The notes under the pieces were generated by a model. That model did no database searches. It was given only the letters and a program-made list of their open reading frames with translations, and was not told where the DNA came from. A stretch of DNA of 28,587 bases from Gracilaria domingensis. Its lineage: Eukaryota > Rhodophyta > Florideophyceae > Gracilariales > Gracilariaceae. Made by a program: the position numbers and the translations under genes. This document shows positions 20,691-28,587 of the stretch, piece after piece; the stretch's first letter is position 1; the number at the start of each line of letters is the position of its first letter. The DNA lies in the NCBI GenBank assembly GCA_022539475.1, contig VCMS01000614.1, forward strand, positions 1 through 28,587, read 5' to 3'.

Positions 20691-21348
20691 CCTCAAGTCC
20701 GATTCGCTTCACACTTTTGTTGGTTCTCAGGGAAACCGGAGGCCTTTCACGACCGTTCGAACTTCTATTCTCAGCAACGCCAACTCCATTCTCGCAGCCA
20801 TTCAGCGGTCCTATCCGCCATCCAGACTTCACATCAACTTCTCCACATCCGAAGAAGGAAAATCTCTCAACGGTTTCTTCACGACAGACGGCATCAGGGG
20901 TATGTTGGAAGCCAAGGACTACCGTTCCCTTGATATGGTCTTCTCTTTCATTGGCGCTTTCTTTGACCGCAGTTGTGGTGAGGAGTTCTCCGCCCCTATT
21001 AGGACCGTGTTCACATCCTACGTTGACCTCGTCAACAACGTCCTTCGCTACAATACAACTCCAGAATGGACGGCGCATCGCATAGATGCGTTGGAAACTA
21101 TGATCAAGAACTTCACGTTTCACACAGTCTCCATTCTCGGCCCGTACCAAGCCTCCAACTTTCGTACTCTTAAGTTCCACCTCCTTGACCACATCATTCC
21201 AGACAAACGGCGATACAGATGCCTGCACTTTGGCGATGCAGGCGTGTACGAACATGCTCATCTTCTCTTCAAGAACCACTACTGTCGAACTTCTGGAAGG
21301 CGAACTACAGCTCATAAGGAAAGAGTGAACGCCATTCAAGAGTCATAG
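20690..21348 (+). CDS. Transposase C-terminal catalytic part (KDZ/Plavaka-like)
   Basis: This clean frame (open from 20518, but sensible from about 20690) contains ELLKSDSLHTFVGSQGNRRP, then SLDMVFSFIGAFFD and PEWTAHRIDALETMIKNFTF. It ends with SNFRTLKFHLLDHIIPDKRR and GDAGVYEHAHLLFKNHYCRT. The [P/L]K.H.l.H...I...G.....E..H arrangement is the hallmark C-terminal block of KDZ-like transposases, where an acidic residue and His lie in the core of the RNase H fold. It ends at TAG 21346-21348, but protein-like sequence goes on beyond (see the next segment). Its strand, order and spacing match the upstream parts. Confidence 0.75.
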
Positions 21349-21414
21349 GACTATTTGCAATCCCTTTCGGTCAGAAGTCACTTCTCTGTCTCCTCCAACT
21401 CTCGTAGCTCTTCC

Positions 21415-21889
21415 ATCAACCGCTTTCCGGCCATGGTTCGCGACCGGTAACTCCTTCTCACTCTTTGACATCATCACAGCTGACAAGTACCTACGATCGC
21501 ATCCACATGTATCTTCTTCGGCTCTGGCAGAACTTTTCTCGACAACCACACTGCGGTTCATCAACCAAATATCTTGCGACTTTCTCACCTCCTTCCGCAC
21601 CCTTTGTGTAGAAACGTTTCAACAGCTGAAGAACGCCCACGACATCAAAATCATTGTCGTTAATTCTGCATACGTTCTTAGCGGCTTTTGCCCCTCTCTC
21701 GATGATTACGATCGGGATCTTCGATGCATAAGACTGAGAAAGCCCGATGTACAACTATGTGAACGCATCTTCGCTACGACCTCCTTCGGAACTTCCAGGT
21801 TGCCTAAGTTCTTCACGGTTCTCGTGCACGGAACACCCCTCCCAACTGTACGTTTTCCACAGCGTGGGTATGCAAAGTATATGCATTGA
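21415..21889 (+). CDS. Transposase C-terminal extension, segment 1
   Basis: A plus frame without its own start is open from about 21302 to TGA 21887-21889. It includes FSLFDIITADKYLRSHPHVS, FINQISCDFLTSFRTLCVET, FQQLKNAHDIKIIVVNSAYV and FTVLVHGTPLPTVRFPQRGY. Before about 21415 another frame (to FPAMVRDR near 21445) may be the true one. Nothing in it is recognised as a separate domain. Its place directly behind the E..H block and its smooth passage into the next frame (KYMH to LIRVRDK) suggest the end of the transposase. An independent small gene is less likely. Confidence 0.5.
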
Positions 21890-22206
21890 TTCGCGTCAGG
21901 GACAAGACCTTAGACAACTCTGAATCGGAGCTCGCTTTCGTTCGTTTCTTCGAAGTTACAGAGCCCTTAGATAACGTTGATGAAACTCTGAACTGCATAT
22001 CACGCCGTTTGGCCACCGACGACGAGCATGATCACACCGTGCATCCAAGTACGTCAAAGATGAAACCTCGTTCTGCTACGGTCTCTCCTTGCTTCGGGCT
22101 TATCCGTTCTCCTCAAGCAAAGGCTCTATACACTTCATTCGCCAGAACTACCCTGCCCGTCCATTTTTCCCTCCCCTTCACTAGCATTCCATCGTTTCTA
22201 CATTAA
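21886..22206 (+). CDS. Transposase C-terminal extension, segment 2
   Basis: This frame reads MIRVRDKTLDNSESELAFVR, then FFEVTEPLDNVDETLNCISR and DDEHDHTVHPSTSK. It ends at 22206. It follows segment 1 with a 4-base overlap (21886-21889), as produced by a one-base frame change in a single coding region. Its last 26 bases overlap the end of the opposite-strand gene (stop at 22181-22183). No domain is recognised. Confidence 0.45.
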   Translation: MIRVRDKTLDNSESELAFVRFFEVTEPLDNVDETLNCISRRLATDDEHDHTVHPSTSKMKPRSATVSPCFGLIRSPQAKALYTSFARTTLPVHFSLPFTSIPSFLH

Positions 22207-22726
22207 CAGATTCTATCGTAACCTTCGAGCGCACATTCATCATACTCCTACTACGTAACATTCTTAACATAAACTGTTCATGTAATTTGATATTCTCTTC
22301 CTCGTCTTCCATCTCGTGCTCATCGTCCACACCTCCCCCGTTTCGTTCCCTATTTTGTTGCCAGACATTCGGATTACAATGGATCACATTATTATCTCTG
22401 ATTTCATCGATTGCTCTTATAGGAGAGTATAAGCAATCCCGTGGGTCACAATACTCAATATAGCAATCCAATACGGCTCCAAGATATTCCGTAATCTCTT
22501 CCATGAATACAGCTTCTCGAACGGCTAGATATAGCTTCTTCTTAGACAGTATCCAGTATGCCATAGTTTCTAAACTGTCATCATTCCCATGGGTGGATCT
22601 TGAGCCATTGAGTCGTTCCTGAATTTCGTTCCAAACTTCTGCTCCATTTTCATTCGTACAGCCATCAGTATACTTTCCAACGCCTGTGCACATACTTTCC
22701 GAAAGGTTGGAGAACAACACCTGCAT
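22181..22726 (-). CDS. C-terminal part of the convergent unrecognised gene
   Basis: This is the longest clean piece, 181 codons, reading MQVLFSNLSESMCTGVGKYT, then WNEIQERLNGSRSTHGNDDS, ETMAYWILSKKKLYLAVREA, VFMEEITEYLGAVLDCYIEY and an acidic DDEHEMEDEEENIKLHEQF. The M is unlikely to be the true start. In the next frame upstream (22860-22731), EKWGDKDPVDGRIVQLARLD and AWIASFVRATELKESGG lead straight into it across a run of six G, a likely indel site. It is Glu- and Asp-rich. No domain is recognised. Confidence 0.55.
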   Translation of the reverse strand: MQVLFSNLSESMCTGVGKYTDGCTNENGAEVWNEIQERLNGSRSTHGNDDSLETMAYWILSKKKLYLAVREAVFMEEITEYLGAVLDCYIEYCDPRDCLYSPIRAIDEIRDNNVIHCNPNVWQQNRERNGGGVDDEHEMEDEEENIKLHEQFMLRMLRSRSMMNVRSKVTIESVNVETMEC

Positions 22727-22986
22727 TTTACCCCCCGCTCTCCTTCAACTCTGTAGCTCGAACAAATGACGCGATCCAAGCGTCTAAACGCGCCAACTGC
22801 ACTATTCTGCCATCCACTGGGTCCTTGTCTCCCCATTTCTCAAATTCTTTGGTTCACATCGTAACCCACAAACTCCCGTAAGATCTGTAGGCTTAGAACG
22901 TTTCTAAACAGTAAGTCTTGCGGCCTTTTCTCTTCGCCACGCATTTTGAACCCGGAAAAATAATATGTCCTCTCTTTTGGAGTTCT

Positions 22987-23340
22987 CTATGTGGAGAGAA
23001 TCTCACACCCTTTTGCATCTAGCGGCAGAAGATTCTCCAGTAGTTCCTTCGCTTGTTTTAGGTATATACTCCTCTCCCTTTCATGAGATGGTGTCTTCAT
23101 CGACATGTCATACCCCAGCTCCATCAACAACTTCTCCTTTGCATGGCGTTTTCGATCCCCCACCGCATCGCTCAAGAACTGCTTCCACCTCTTCCGTAAG
23201 CACATGTGGCTGGTCAGCTATCTGATGCAGTCTTCTTCCATCTCCATCTCCCGGATGGATTTCCAACGAGGTTTCTTTACCTCTGTCTCCACGATTTGCA
23301 TCAGCAAGTTATGACCCGTATCACGAATCGATGGAGTATA
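22987..23340 (-). CDS. Middle part of the convergent gene with in-frame TAG
   Basis: One frame reads NEVAMEMRAYTPSIRDTGHN, LLMQIVETEVKKPRWKSIRE and MEMEEDCIR, then a TAG (complement of 23218-23220). It continues LTSHMCLRKRWKQFLSDAVG, DRKRHAKEKLLMELGYDMSM and YLKQAKELLENLLPLDAKG. Charged, helix-prone composition on both sides of the TAG indicates one coding region with a nonsense change or error. Its link to the piece at 23672-23346 is a frame change near 23360. Confidence 0.5.
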
Positions 23341-23345
23341 CGCCC

Positions 23346-23742
23346 TCATCTCCATCGCGACCTCATTGGACAGCGTGAAACAATCTCTTTCCCATCAACG
23401 ACCAGGACACTGTACTCAGTCTCAGGTCCGAGTGTCTTACTTCGATTCCCCCAGTTTCTCGCCGGTGAACTCATCTCGAAGCACAATTCCCTTGTCTCGT
23501 CTTTCGCGTATCGCAGTATGGACTCGTAAGCTGTCTTCGCTACCGCTACATACGCGTCGTTCACATCAATCTCGTATCTTCTCCTTCCCCTGTGCGAATC
23601 ACGCTCCCTCCATGTTGCTCCTCGCTTCAATGTCTTTCGAAGTGATTGTATTAGAACATCTTGCTCCTTCACCTTAGCTCTAGTTCCGTCACGCTTTTCT
23701 GTGCAATTCTTACGCTCATTTTCAGAATTTAATTATCCTCCG
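23346..23742 (-). CDS. Coiled-coil-like part of the convergent gene
   Basis: The frame is open from about 23742, through NSENERKNCTEKRDGTRAKV, KEQDVLIQSLRKTLKRGATW and YEIDVNDAYVAVAKTAYESI, to YSVLVVDGKEIVSRC. The first ATG in frame gives a 108-codon piece starting at 23672. The Lys/Glu/Leu pattern in the first third suits a coiled coil. Upstream, VTEDN and then a stop at about 23744 lie in the next frame, again a one-base change within continuous coding. Confidence 0.48.
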
Positions 23743-24014
23743 TTACTCGAAAGAGATCCCCTCTCAAGTCTCCAATCTTGTGCAACAACTCGTAGCGTGG
23801 CGTTAGGCTTTCATCTTCTTCACCTTCTTCGTTTACATCAGCAAGAGCACGAGATGGAAGCGTACGGGTAATTTTCCGGCCACCTGCCTCATTACGACCC
23901 CTTTCGTTCCATGTCTCTCTTGGTAGTTGTGACCCACGTCTGTCCGTTCCCTACGCATTTCGCCAAAGAAAACCGAGGTGGAACCCTTCCTTATCATTTG
24001 GTTGAACCTATTCT

Positions 24015-24320
24015 GCGAATGGTACGACCGTACGAGGAGCAGGCTGTATCTCGTCGACTTCTTCCTCGTTCGTATAACGTTCGGGATGAATGGAACCGTT
24101 TCCATTCTGGAAACTCTTCCTCGTCGGTGCGGGCGCACGTACAGAGGACTGTATATTATCGAATTCTTCCTTGTCACTAGCACGATCGGCATGAAGGGAA
24201 TCGTTCCGATTTTTATCTCCCTTCGCGATGTTGCGAGCGCACGTACAGTGGACTGTATATCATCGGCTTCTTCTTCGCTTCTACTACTTAGAGGTTGAAT
24301 GGAATCGTTTGTAATGCGCT
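24015..24320 (-). repeat. Three tandem ~105-bp repeats coding an acidic 35-residue motif
   Basis: CTGTAT-TCGT/TATC landmarks recur near 24044, 24150 and 24254, giving a period of about 105 bases (35 codons). On the minus strand the units read NDSIQP..RSEEEADDIQST, NDSLHADRASDKEEFDNIQS and NGSIHPERYTNEEEVDEIQP. The consensus is N[DG]S[IL]H.[DE]R...EE.D.IQ...R. Units 2 and 3 are in one frame, and unit 1 is offset by one lost base. Conservation of the acidic residues in this frame shows which frame is coding. A different frame across the same bases, rich in Arg and Tyr, is the shadow. Confidence 0.75.
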
Positions 24321-24606
24321 CTTCCTACCAGGTGAGATTGCTCTTCATGTCTGTCCAACTCTTCTTCGATGACATTGTTCTCTAAATTTTCTTGTCGTGT
24401 TCCTTCCGCTCTCGTAATGTCTCGGCGGCACTTTTAACCACATTCGCATCATCGATATCTTGGTCATTCCTCTGCAGCCAGTTCGAAACGCTCCCACTGA
24501 GCTGTGCGGTGGTAACATTACTCGCTCTCTGTCACTTCCGTTGTGGTCGGACTAAACTCAGCTCGGTTTACGGATTTGCCTTTCGATGCCGCAGTGTGTT
24601 TCGAAC

Positions 24607-24825
24607 CTAGACTCTTTCCATAAGCCGACACGGGGACTCATAGTCGACTACTTCTCGGGTTCGCAGCAGCGGAGGTTCTTCGCTTAGGCGACGCCAAATA
24701 CCAATGCGGGATGTGTTTGGGATCCTTAGTTCCCGGTCGTCGCGTTGTGGAGTCTGTGGAGCATGATTGGCTTTCCAAAAATCGCTGGAAAAGAAGGGAT
24801 TATGTTGGATTATGGATGGGGACAC
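24607..24825 (-). CDS. Possible N-terminal exon of the convergent gene
   Basis: The minus frame reads FFSSDFWKANHAPQTPQRDD, RELRIPNTSRIGIWRRLSEE and PPLLRTREVVDYESPCRLME, and ends at 24607. A pyrimidine-rich CCCTTCTTTTCCAG (about 24801-24788 on the minus strand) looks like a 3' splice site, so coding may start from an exon further right rather than from an ATG here. No domain is recognised, and the link to the downstream segments is by position only. Confidence 0.38.
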   Translation of the reverse strand: MSPSIIQHNPFFSSDFWKANHAPQTPQRDDRELRIPNTSRIGIWRRLSEEPPLLRTREVVDYESPCRLMERV

Positions 24826-25230
24826 GGAAGCTTCTGGAGTTCTGCCGTAGTGTGGGGAAAGGCAGGGGGGAAGCTTGTGAACCCTTTTGCAGCAGGTGGT
24901 CGGACCTCAGTGGTTCTTGAGCCTAAGGAGCTGGTCATTCCTGTGGCAGACATTCATACCAATTTTAATTTCCATGGCGTATTTTTTATTGGCTTATATT
25001 TATGTGCCAGTCCGTCTGTGTTGGGTCCTTCTGCATGAGGTCTCTGTTCCTTGGTCACCTCCCGGTGAGATATTTAATTCTGAGATGTTTGTTTTGAGGG
25101 TGGTAGCTCTGACCGTGTGGACGTATTCCTTAGTAGCTCCTTGCTTAGCATGGCTCTTTAAGATGACAATGTTGTCCTTGTGCTCGTTTGTCGATTACTG
25201 CAACAATGTTTTACTGGAATGATAATGCAT
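24826..25230 (+). other. GT-rich stretch with hydrophobic open frame, coding doubtful
   Basis: The plus strand is T- and G-rich, unlike its neighbours. A 111-codon frame (24887-25222) reads mainly hydrophobic residues, with possible membrane-like stretches such as FIPILISMAYFLLAYIYVPV and VLRVVALTVWTYSLVAP. An overlapping frame (24745-25038) is also open. T-rich DNA gives Leu/Phe/Val-rich readings by default, and no family is recognised. I do not call a gene. Confidence 0.25.
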
Positions 25231-26300
25231 TAAATAATAAGCAGTGTATGAAATACACTACAACAGTTTGTACTACGTCAACTATAAGCATCGGTGAGAG
25301 TTACAAATACCCTCCCATGGATAGCTGGGTCATAGTCTAACTCAGTTTTTCGTGTTCATCAATATTTTAGCCGTCACAACAGTATCTTATAGCTTGCGAG
25401 TGTACCCAATGTGGTAGCTGATGCTCGGAGGGCTATTCGAATAATACGTTTTAGTAACGGGCTTGGTAATGGCTCAATCTCGGCAAATCTCTCTCGTCCC
25501 ATCCGGACGAAGAATCATTATGTAGCCCATATACAAAAGGAGCGAGTACTACACAATGGCAAGTATTGGGATTCAGAATCATAGTGAGGAAGCGTGCTGT
25601 ACATTGCCTTTCAGCTTCACTTCCATGCAATACTCTGAAGAGAACACGGTGGCACGACATTCCGCTTCCGGTAATTTGTTTGTTTGAATTGCGTCGGTTA
25701 GTCAATGAATACAATGTCCCAAGAAGTACCCGAAATCTATCATTCCGAGAAGATCTACTACGGAACTCATCTCAATATGGGGTGTTTCTGATGTTTGATC
25801 TTTCCTGTAAAACCATTACCTGCTGCTTCAGCGGCGAGCGAGCTCTGTACATCCATCGTCTCAATGTGTTGGAGATTCGGAGGCATCGTGCACGGTTCTC
25901 CTTGTGCTGCGCGATGAAGACCGGTCTCTGCAAAAAGTTGCAATGAGGAATTGATATGAAACGGGACAATATTGGGTATGACGGGAATCCTTTCGGTGGA
26001 TCCTTTAATACGCGAAATGTCTTGCTTCCTTCCGGAACTTTGTCTGTACTAAGTATAGAGGTTTGAACGACTCACTACTGAATTTATCTGCGTTGAATCA
26101 TGTTACCCCAACCTTTTCACATACATCAGCCCCAGCAATTGTGTTCAGCATGACCGAAGCATCTGTTCATGCCCTCTCACATCCAATGAACGCGTCGAGC
26201 TCTTCCATGTCTGCACGCCAGGCCTGGAAAATGTTCTCTATAGGGATCAACCACAAGCGTCCCGGATGTGTTGAGAACCTGGCACTGAGTTCTTTAAGCA
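25231..26300. other. No supported gene
   Basis: Several short open frames lie on both strands (the longest is 25566-25946 on plus, 126 codons), but none shows a recognisable motif, repeat or compositional support. A palindrome-like or tandem structure was not seen. Between about 26300 and 26020 the minus strand holds scraps in the same frame as the fragment to the right (GRLWLIPIENIFQAWRADME), interrupted by stops. Confidence 0.4.
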
Positions 26301-26310
26301 GTGACCTCGT

Positions 26311-26560
26311 TTACTGTTCGGGGCGAATCTGTAACCAAGTTATTTGGAACGCTTCTTTACCCTCCAAGAGTCCTTCACCAGCCTCAGATCGAAACCTGAT
26401 CGATAATGGAGTAATGTCCGGGTTACTGCGTGGGAGTAGTTGAAATTTTTTGTAGTTCACCATCTCCTTCTGCTCCTCGTACGCGCTCCATTCGGATTCG
26501 TGCACAGCATACTCGGGTTGCAGAGAACAACCGTGTTTGTTCCTCCGGGGTTTTCATAAG
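26311..26560 (-). pseudogene. Weak minus-strand coding remnant
   Basis: The frame reads LQPEYAVHESEWSAYEEQKE, MVNYKKFQLLPRSNPDITPL and GLLEGKEAFQITWLQI, up to a TAA at about 26311. Beyond the TAA the same frame gives LLKELSARFSTHP and IENIFQAWRADMEELDAFIG before a TGA. A Glu-rich, low-Cys composition makes it look like former coding DNA. No family is recognised. It may be one of several remnants in the same frame (27348-27154 and 27963-27778). Confidence 0.3.
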
Positions 26561-27153
26561 GTGAGTAGAGAGAGGAATGAATTGCATCGGTGTGGGGTCG
26601 ACTCAAGAACGAAGCATTTGCCTGCCGATGCATCCTCGAGTTTGGTGCTACGTGAATCTCCCTCCCATCCGCGAACTTGTTCGATAGTACAGAACAGCTA
26701 GAAATTGACCGGGCAGGGCGAAGCATTGCGGCCATCAATTTCTGCAGTATTAACCATATCTCGTCGAGAAGCTCATCATGCTACTGTCACGTATACATAA
26801 GGTGGGTTTGTGATAGATTGAACCATTGCCCCTAGGGAATTATCGGAGGGAACAGTGTACCTGAGCCTCCACAACTCTTCACATAACCAGCAATGCATAG
26901 AGAACTGTGCTCCATGTTCTCTTTGGACCACCCGAGAGCCTCGTGTTCTTACTCGCGAAAGTCCGTGAGGTGGAAGAAAACCATCAGAACATTAGAAAGG
27001 GGGCTGCGCTCCAACCGTCATCATCAATCCGTGTCCGTCTATGAAGAATGACATCACCGGACGCCAGGTCTGCACCGGATGTTTACCGGATTTTTACGCA
27101 CGCCCTGCATTGGCCTGAGGAAATAAGGTTCTCTGTCGTAAACGTACTATACT
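26561..27153. other. No supported gene
   Basis: Short open frames only, for example 26457-26738 on the minus strand, with no domain, RNA gene or repeat recognised. Base composition is even. Confidence 0.4.
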
Positions 27154-27348
27154 TCACTGTGACGTGTTGCTTCTTCTGACTTCTGACAGAGGGGTGCCGG
27201 GATGGTGCTGGAGGTTCAGGTTCAGCTGGACAAAAGCGGTACGAAGAGTAGCCAAATACTCATCGGAGAAAGCATCAAAGCGAGATGGAACCATGTCCGC
27301 AATTTCTTCGAAAGCCTTGCAGCAGTTCCACTTGGTATGCGCGGACAT
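27154..27348 (-). pseudogene. Weak minus-strand coding remnant
   Basis: A 64-codon frame reads MSAHTKWNCCKAFEEIADMV, PSRFDAFSDEYLATLRTAFV and QLNLNLQHHPGTPLSEVRRS. It is helix-like and acidic, with no recognised family. A longer frame on the opposite strand (27202-27624, 140 codons) covers the same bases. Its composition is less protein-like, and I cannot decide firmly between them. Confidence 0.28.
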
Positions 27349-27624
27349 TTTGTACAGAATTTGTTAAGACAACCTGTCAAATCAGGAAGGAACTCTTTTG
27401 ACAAATACTTAGTTTGGTATCGATATCATCGAGCAGGGTGTGAAACCAGGCACATAGCGTTGCTCTGTGGTTGGCTTCACTTTCGATCCTCCAATGTTTT
27501 GAACACGATGCTAGGCCTTATCCGGGAACCTGACCAAATTGCGCTGAAAGAAAGCGTCGCTTTCCTCCATGGCAAAGAGGTAACAGCAATTTGTTCTGCG
27601 TCACGAAATCCAAGATGGAGCTAA
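27202..27624 (+). CDS. Possible hypothetical ORF, 140 codons
   Basis: It reads MVLEVQVQLDKSGTKSSQIL, then IKARWNHVRNFFESLAAVPL, MRGHFVQNLLRQPVKSGRN and KYLVWYRYHRAGCETRHIAL. This is one of the longer ATG frames in the right-hand third. It has no recognised domain and is antisense to the remnant at 27348-27154, so at most one of the two is real. It is included only because its length is above what most noise frames here reach. Confidence 0.22.
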   Translation: MVLEVQVQLDKSGTKSSQILIGESIKARWNHVRNFFESLAAVPLGMRGHFVQNLLRQPVKSGRNSFDKYLVWYRYHRAGCETRHIALLCGWLHFRSSNVLNTMLGLIREPDQIALKESVAFLHGKEVTAICSASRNPRWS

Positions 27625-28587
27625 AGATCCCTCCTAGACATACCATTTGACAGCAGAACCCATCAGCCTATGTCGCTTGGTTTGACATGAACGAAACCTC
27701 CACATACGCACATGTCTCAGAACCTAGTTGCAAGTCCTCGCCTCTTCGCGCGGGAGTCGACCTTCTAAGTGAACGCTTCAACCGCACTCCATGCGCGCGA
27801 GGTTCCACCTAGGGATAGGATAGAAAATGCTGAAAACGATAGCAGGCTCAATCGGAAGGTAGTTTTCTTTTCGTCTGCTGGGATCGGTGACATGCTCTTT
27901 GAATAAGTCATAATCCAGAACAACACGCTCCATAAGAATTCGCGCATCACATTCTTTATCCAATACTCATTCGAAGATCCCTCACAACGTCCGACTCCAG
28001 TCATACAACGTCAATGATACGGACATACTTGTAGACCCGACTTATGAGCCTACATGTACTATCTTCATAGCTCCACTGCGGCGTATAGTTTGCCGTACGT
28101 GTCTTCGTAACTCCGTGAGAAATCCCGTGCACAAGCCAATGGCACGGTTGGCGACAGACGTAACTCAACAAGCCGTTTATCCACTGACGAGAGGAACAAT
28201 TGCCACTGAGACCGCCGGCAAACGAGTCTCTCAGCTGAGAGTATGCGAACAAAGAAGGAACCGCGTCACCATAATACTTTCACGGATGCTAGACTCCCGT
28301 AGATGCCACGGACATGCGCTATGTCGAATCGCTCTGCTGTTAGACCACAGGAGGGTCTGTTTTCGATGGCGGGCCATTATCCTCGCAAGTAACTGCGCGC
28401 AAGGGAATGACGTGGCGATGAACTGCTGGAGGAGTTTCGAAGAGTAGAGAACGGCGTGAAATGACGTTATTCTAAATTGTATTTGAGCGGGTGTTAGTCG
28501 TAACAGAGGTGTGAACAGGTTCCGAGAGCGGGTAAGCAGACTTGTGTAGAAATACCTAGTAGTGACCCTGGTGCCGGATGTGAGTGT
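27625..28587. other. No firm gene; one weak minus-strand remnant
   Basis: The minus frame at 27963-27778 (MDKECDARILMERVVLDYDL, FKEHVTDPSRRKENYLPIEP) is protein-like but short. It shares its frame number with the remnants at 27348-27154 and 26505-26311. A 110-codon plus frame at 28115-28447 is Arg- and Cys-rich without motif. Nothing else is recognised to the end of the window. Confidence 0.35.

Larger units (their letters stand above)
18861..22206 (+). pseudogene. KDZ/Plavaka-type DNA transposase, frame-broken
   Basis: About 3.3 kb of plus-strand coding sequence in several frames would make a protein of roughly 1,100 residues. That suits KDZ-like (Kyakuja-Dileera-Zisupton/Plavaka) cut-and-paste transposases. 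Recognised parts, in order, are a Ser/Pro-rich N-terminus, an N-terminal domain with LYFKDPIQVLQ, the IYSDKSS...YPLHITFLNFKDSFRRK block, and CHPIIANYSADIPEA with CHRC. Then come a HLGISKL block, the FRTLKFHLLDHIIP...YEHAHLLFKNHY block and a C-terminal region. Frame changes or stops occur near 19130, 19268, 20440, 20577, 20686, 21346, 21415 and 21886. Either the gene is dead, or single-base assembly errors (and perhaps introns) break it. The family call rests on remembered motif patterns. Confidence 0.78.
22181..24825 (-). pseudogene. Unrecognised convergent gene with acidic repeats, frame-broken
   Basis: Minus-strand protein-like sequence runs through about 2.6 kb in changing frames, which would make some 850-880 residues. 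In reading order there is an N-terminal part (24825-24607: FWKANHAPQTPQRDDRELRI), a segment NVVKSAAETLRERKEHDKK (24480-24400) and acidic 35-residue repeats (24310-24015). Next come ADVNEEGEEDESLTPRYELL, GDLRGDLFRVTEDN and a coiled-coil-like KVKEQDVLIQSLRKTLKRG. The C-terminal half follows in pieces (23672-22987 and 22860-22181). No family is recognised, and the HxD/Fe-2OG signature of TET/JBP, which can accompany KDZ elements in fungi, was not seen. It faces the transposase and overlaps its 3' end. It may be an accessory ORF of the same transposon or a separate gene. Confidence 0.55.

Noticed and set aside
20674..21339. 221-codon minus-strand frame
   Set aside because: It is the exact antisense shadow of the transposase C-terminal block, which is recognisable on the plus strand.
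23833..24192. 119-codon Arg/Tyr-rich minus frame
   Set aside because: It runs out of frame with the acidic repeat consensus that defines the coding frame in repeat units 2 and 3.
22181..24825. TET/JBP or methyltransferase partner of a KDZ transposon
   Set aside because: Fungal KDZ elements can carry such partners, but no HxD iron-binding motif or methyltransferase motif was seen in any minus frame.

Overview
This is nuclear DNA from a eukaryote, and it is a repeat-rich, gene-poor stretch. The support is a chromovirus-like or Ty3-type LTR retrotransposon, a KDZ/Plavaka-type DNA transposase, tandem satellite DNA, GT-AG intron-like segments, and no bacterial operon structure. The lineage cannot be fixed from the window: an oomycete, alga, fungus or another protist is possible. 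I see no intact conventional host gene, no rRNA or tRNA gene and no CRISPR array.

Layout. (1) 1-8680 is a head-to-tail array of four copies of a satellite-like unit of about 2.1 kb. The copies differ mainly by single-base insertions and deletions, which looks like uncorrected long-read consensus, so reading frames there are not meaningful. Each unit carries an internal duplicated block of about 250 bp. (2) 9215-17065 holds two diverged copies of one Ty3-type LTR element facing each other across an 873-base run of N (12372-13244). The left copy reads rightward (leader, gag, start of protease). The right copy reads leftward (leader, gag with zinc knuckle, protease, linker, first residues of reverse transcriptase). 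All RT, RNase H and integrase sequence beyond that is absent. (3) 17511-18290 is a degenerate array of short exon-like units separated by GTTAG...CAG segments. One unit contains a 15-bp-arm stem-loop. (4) 18861-22206 (+) is a decayed or frame-broken KDZ/Plavaka-like transposase. (5) 22181-24825 (-) is a convergent, also frame-broken, unrecognised gene with acidic 35-residue repeats and coiled-coil-like segments. (6) 24830-28587 contains only weak coding remnants.

Working relationships. The retroelement parts form one gag-protease-RT polyprotein logic (particle, maturation, reverse transcription), but neither copy could work as read here. The transposase and the convergent acidic-repeat gene overlap at their 3' ends by 26 bases and may be two ORFs of one transposon; this is inference. 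The most original candidate in the window is that second, unidentified gene beside the transposase.
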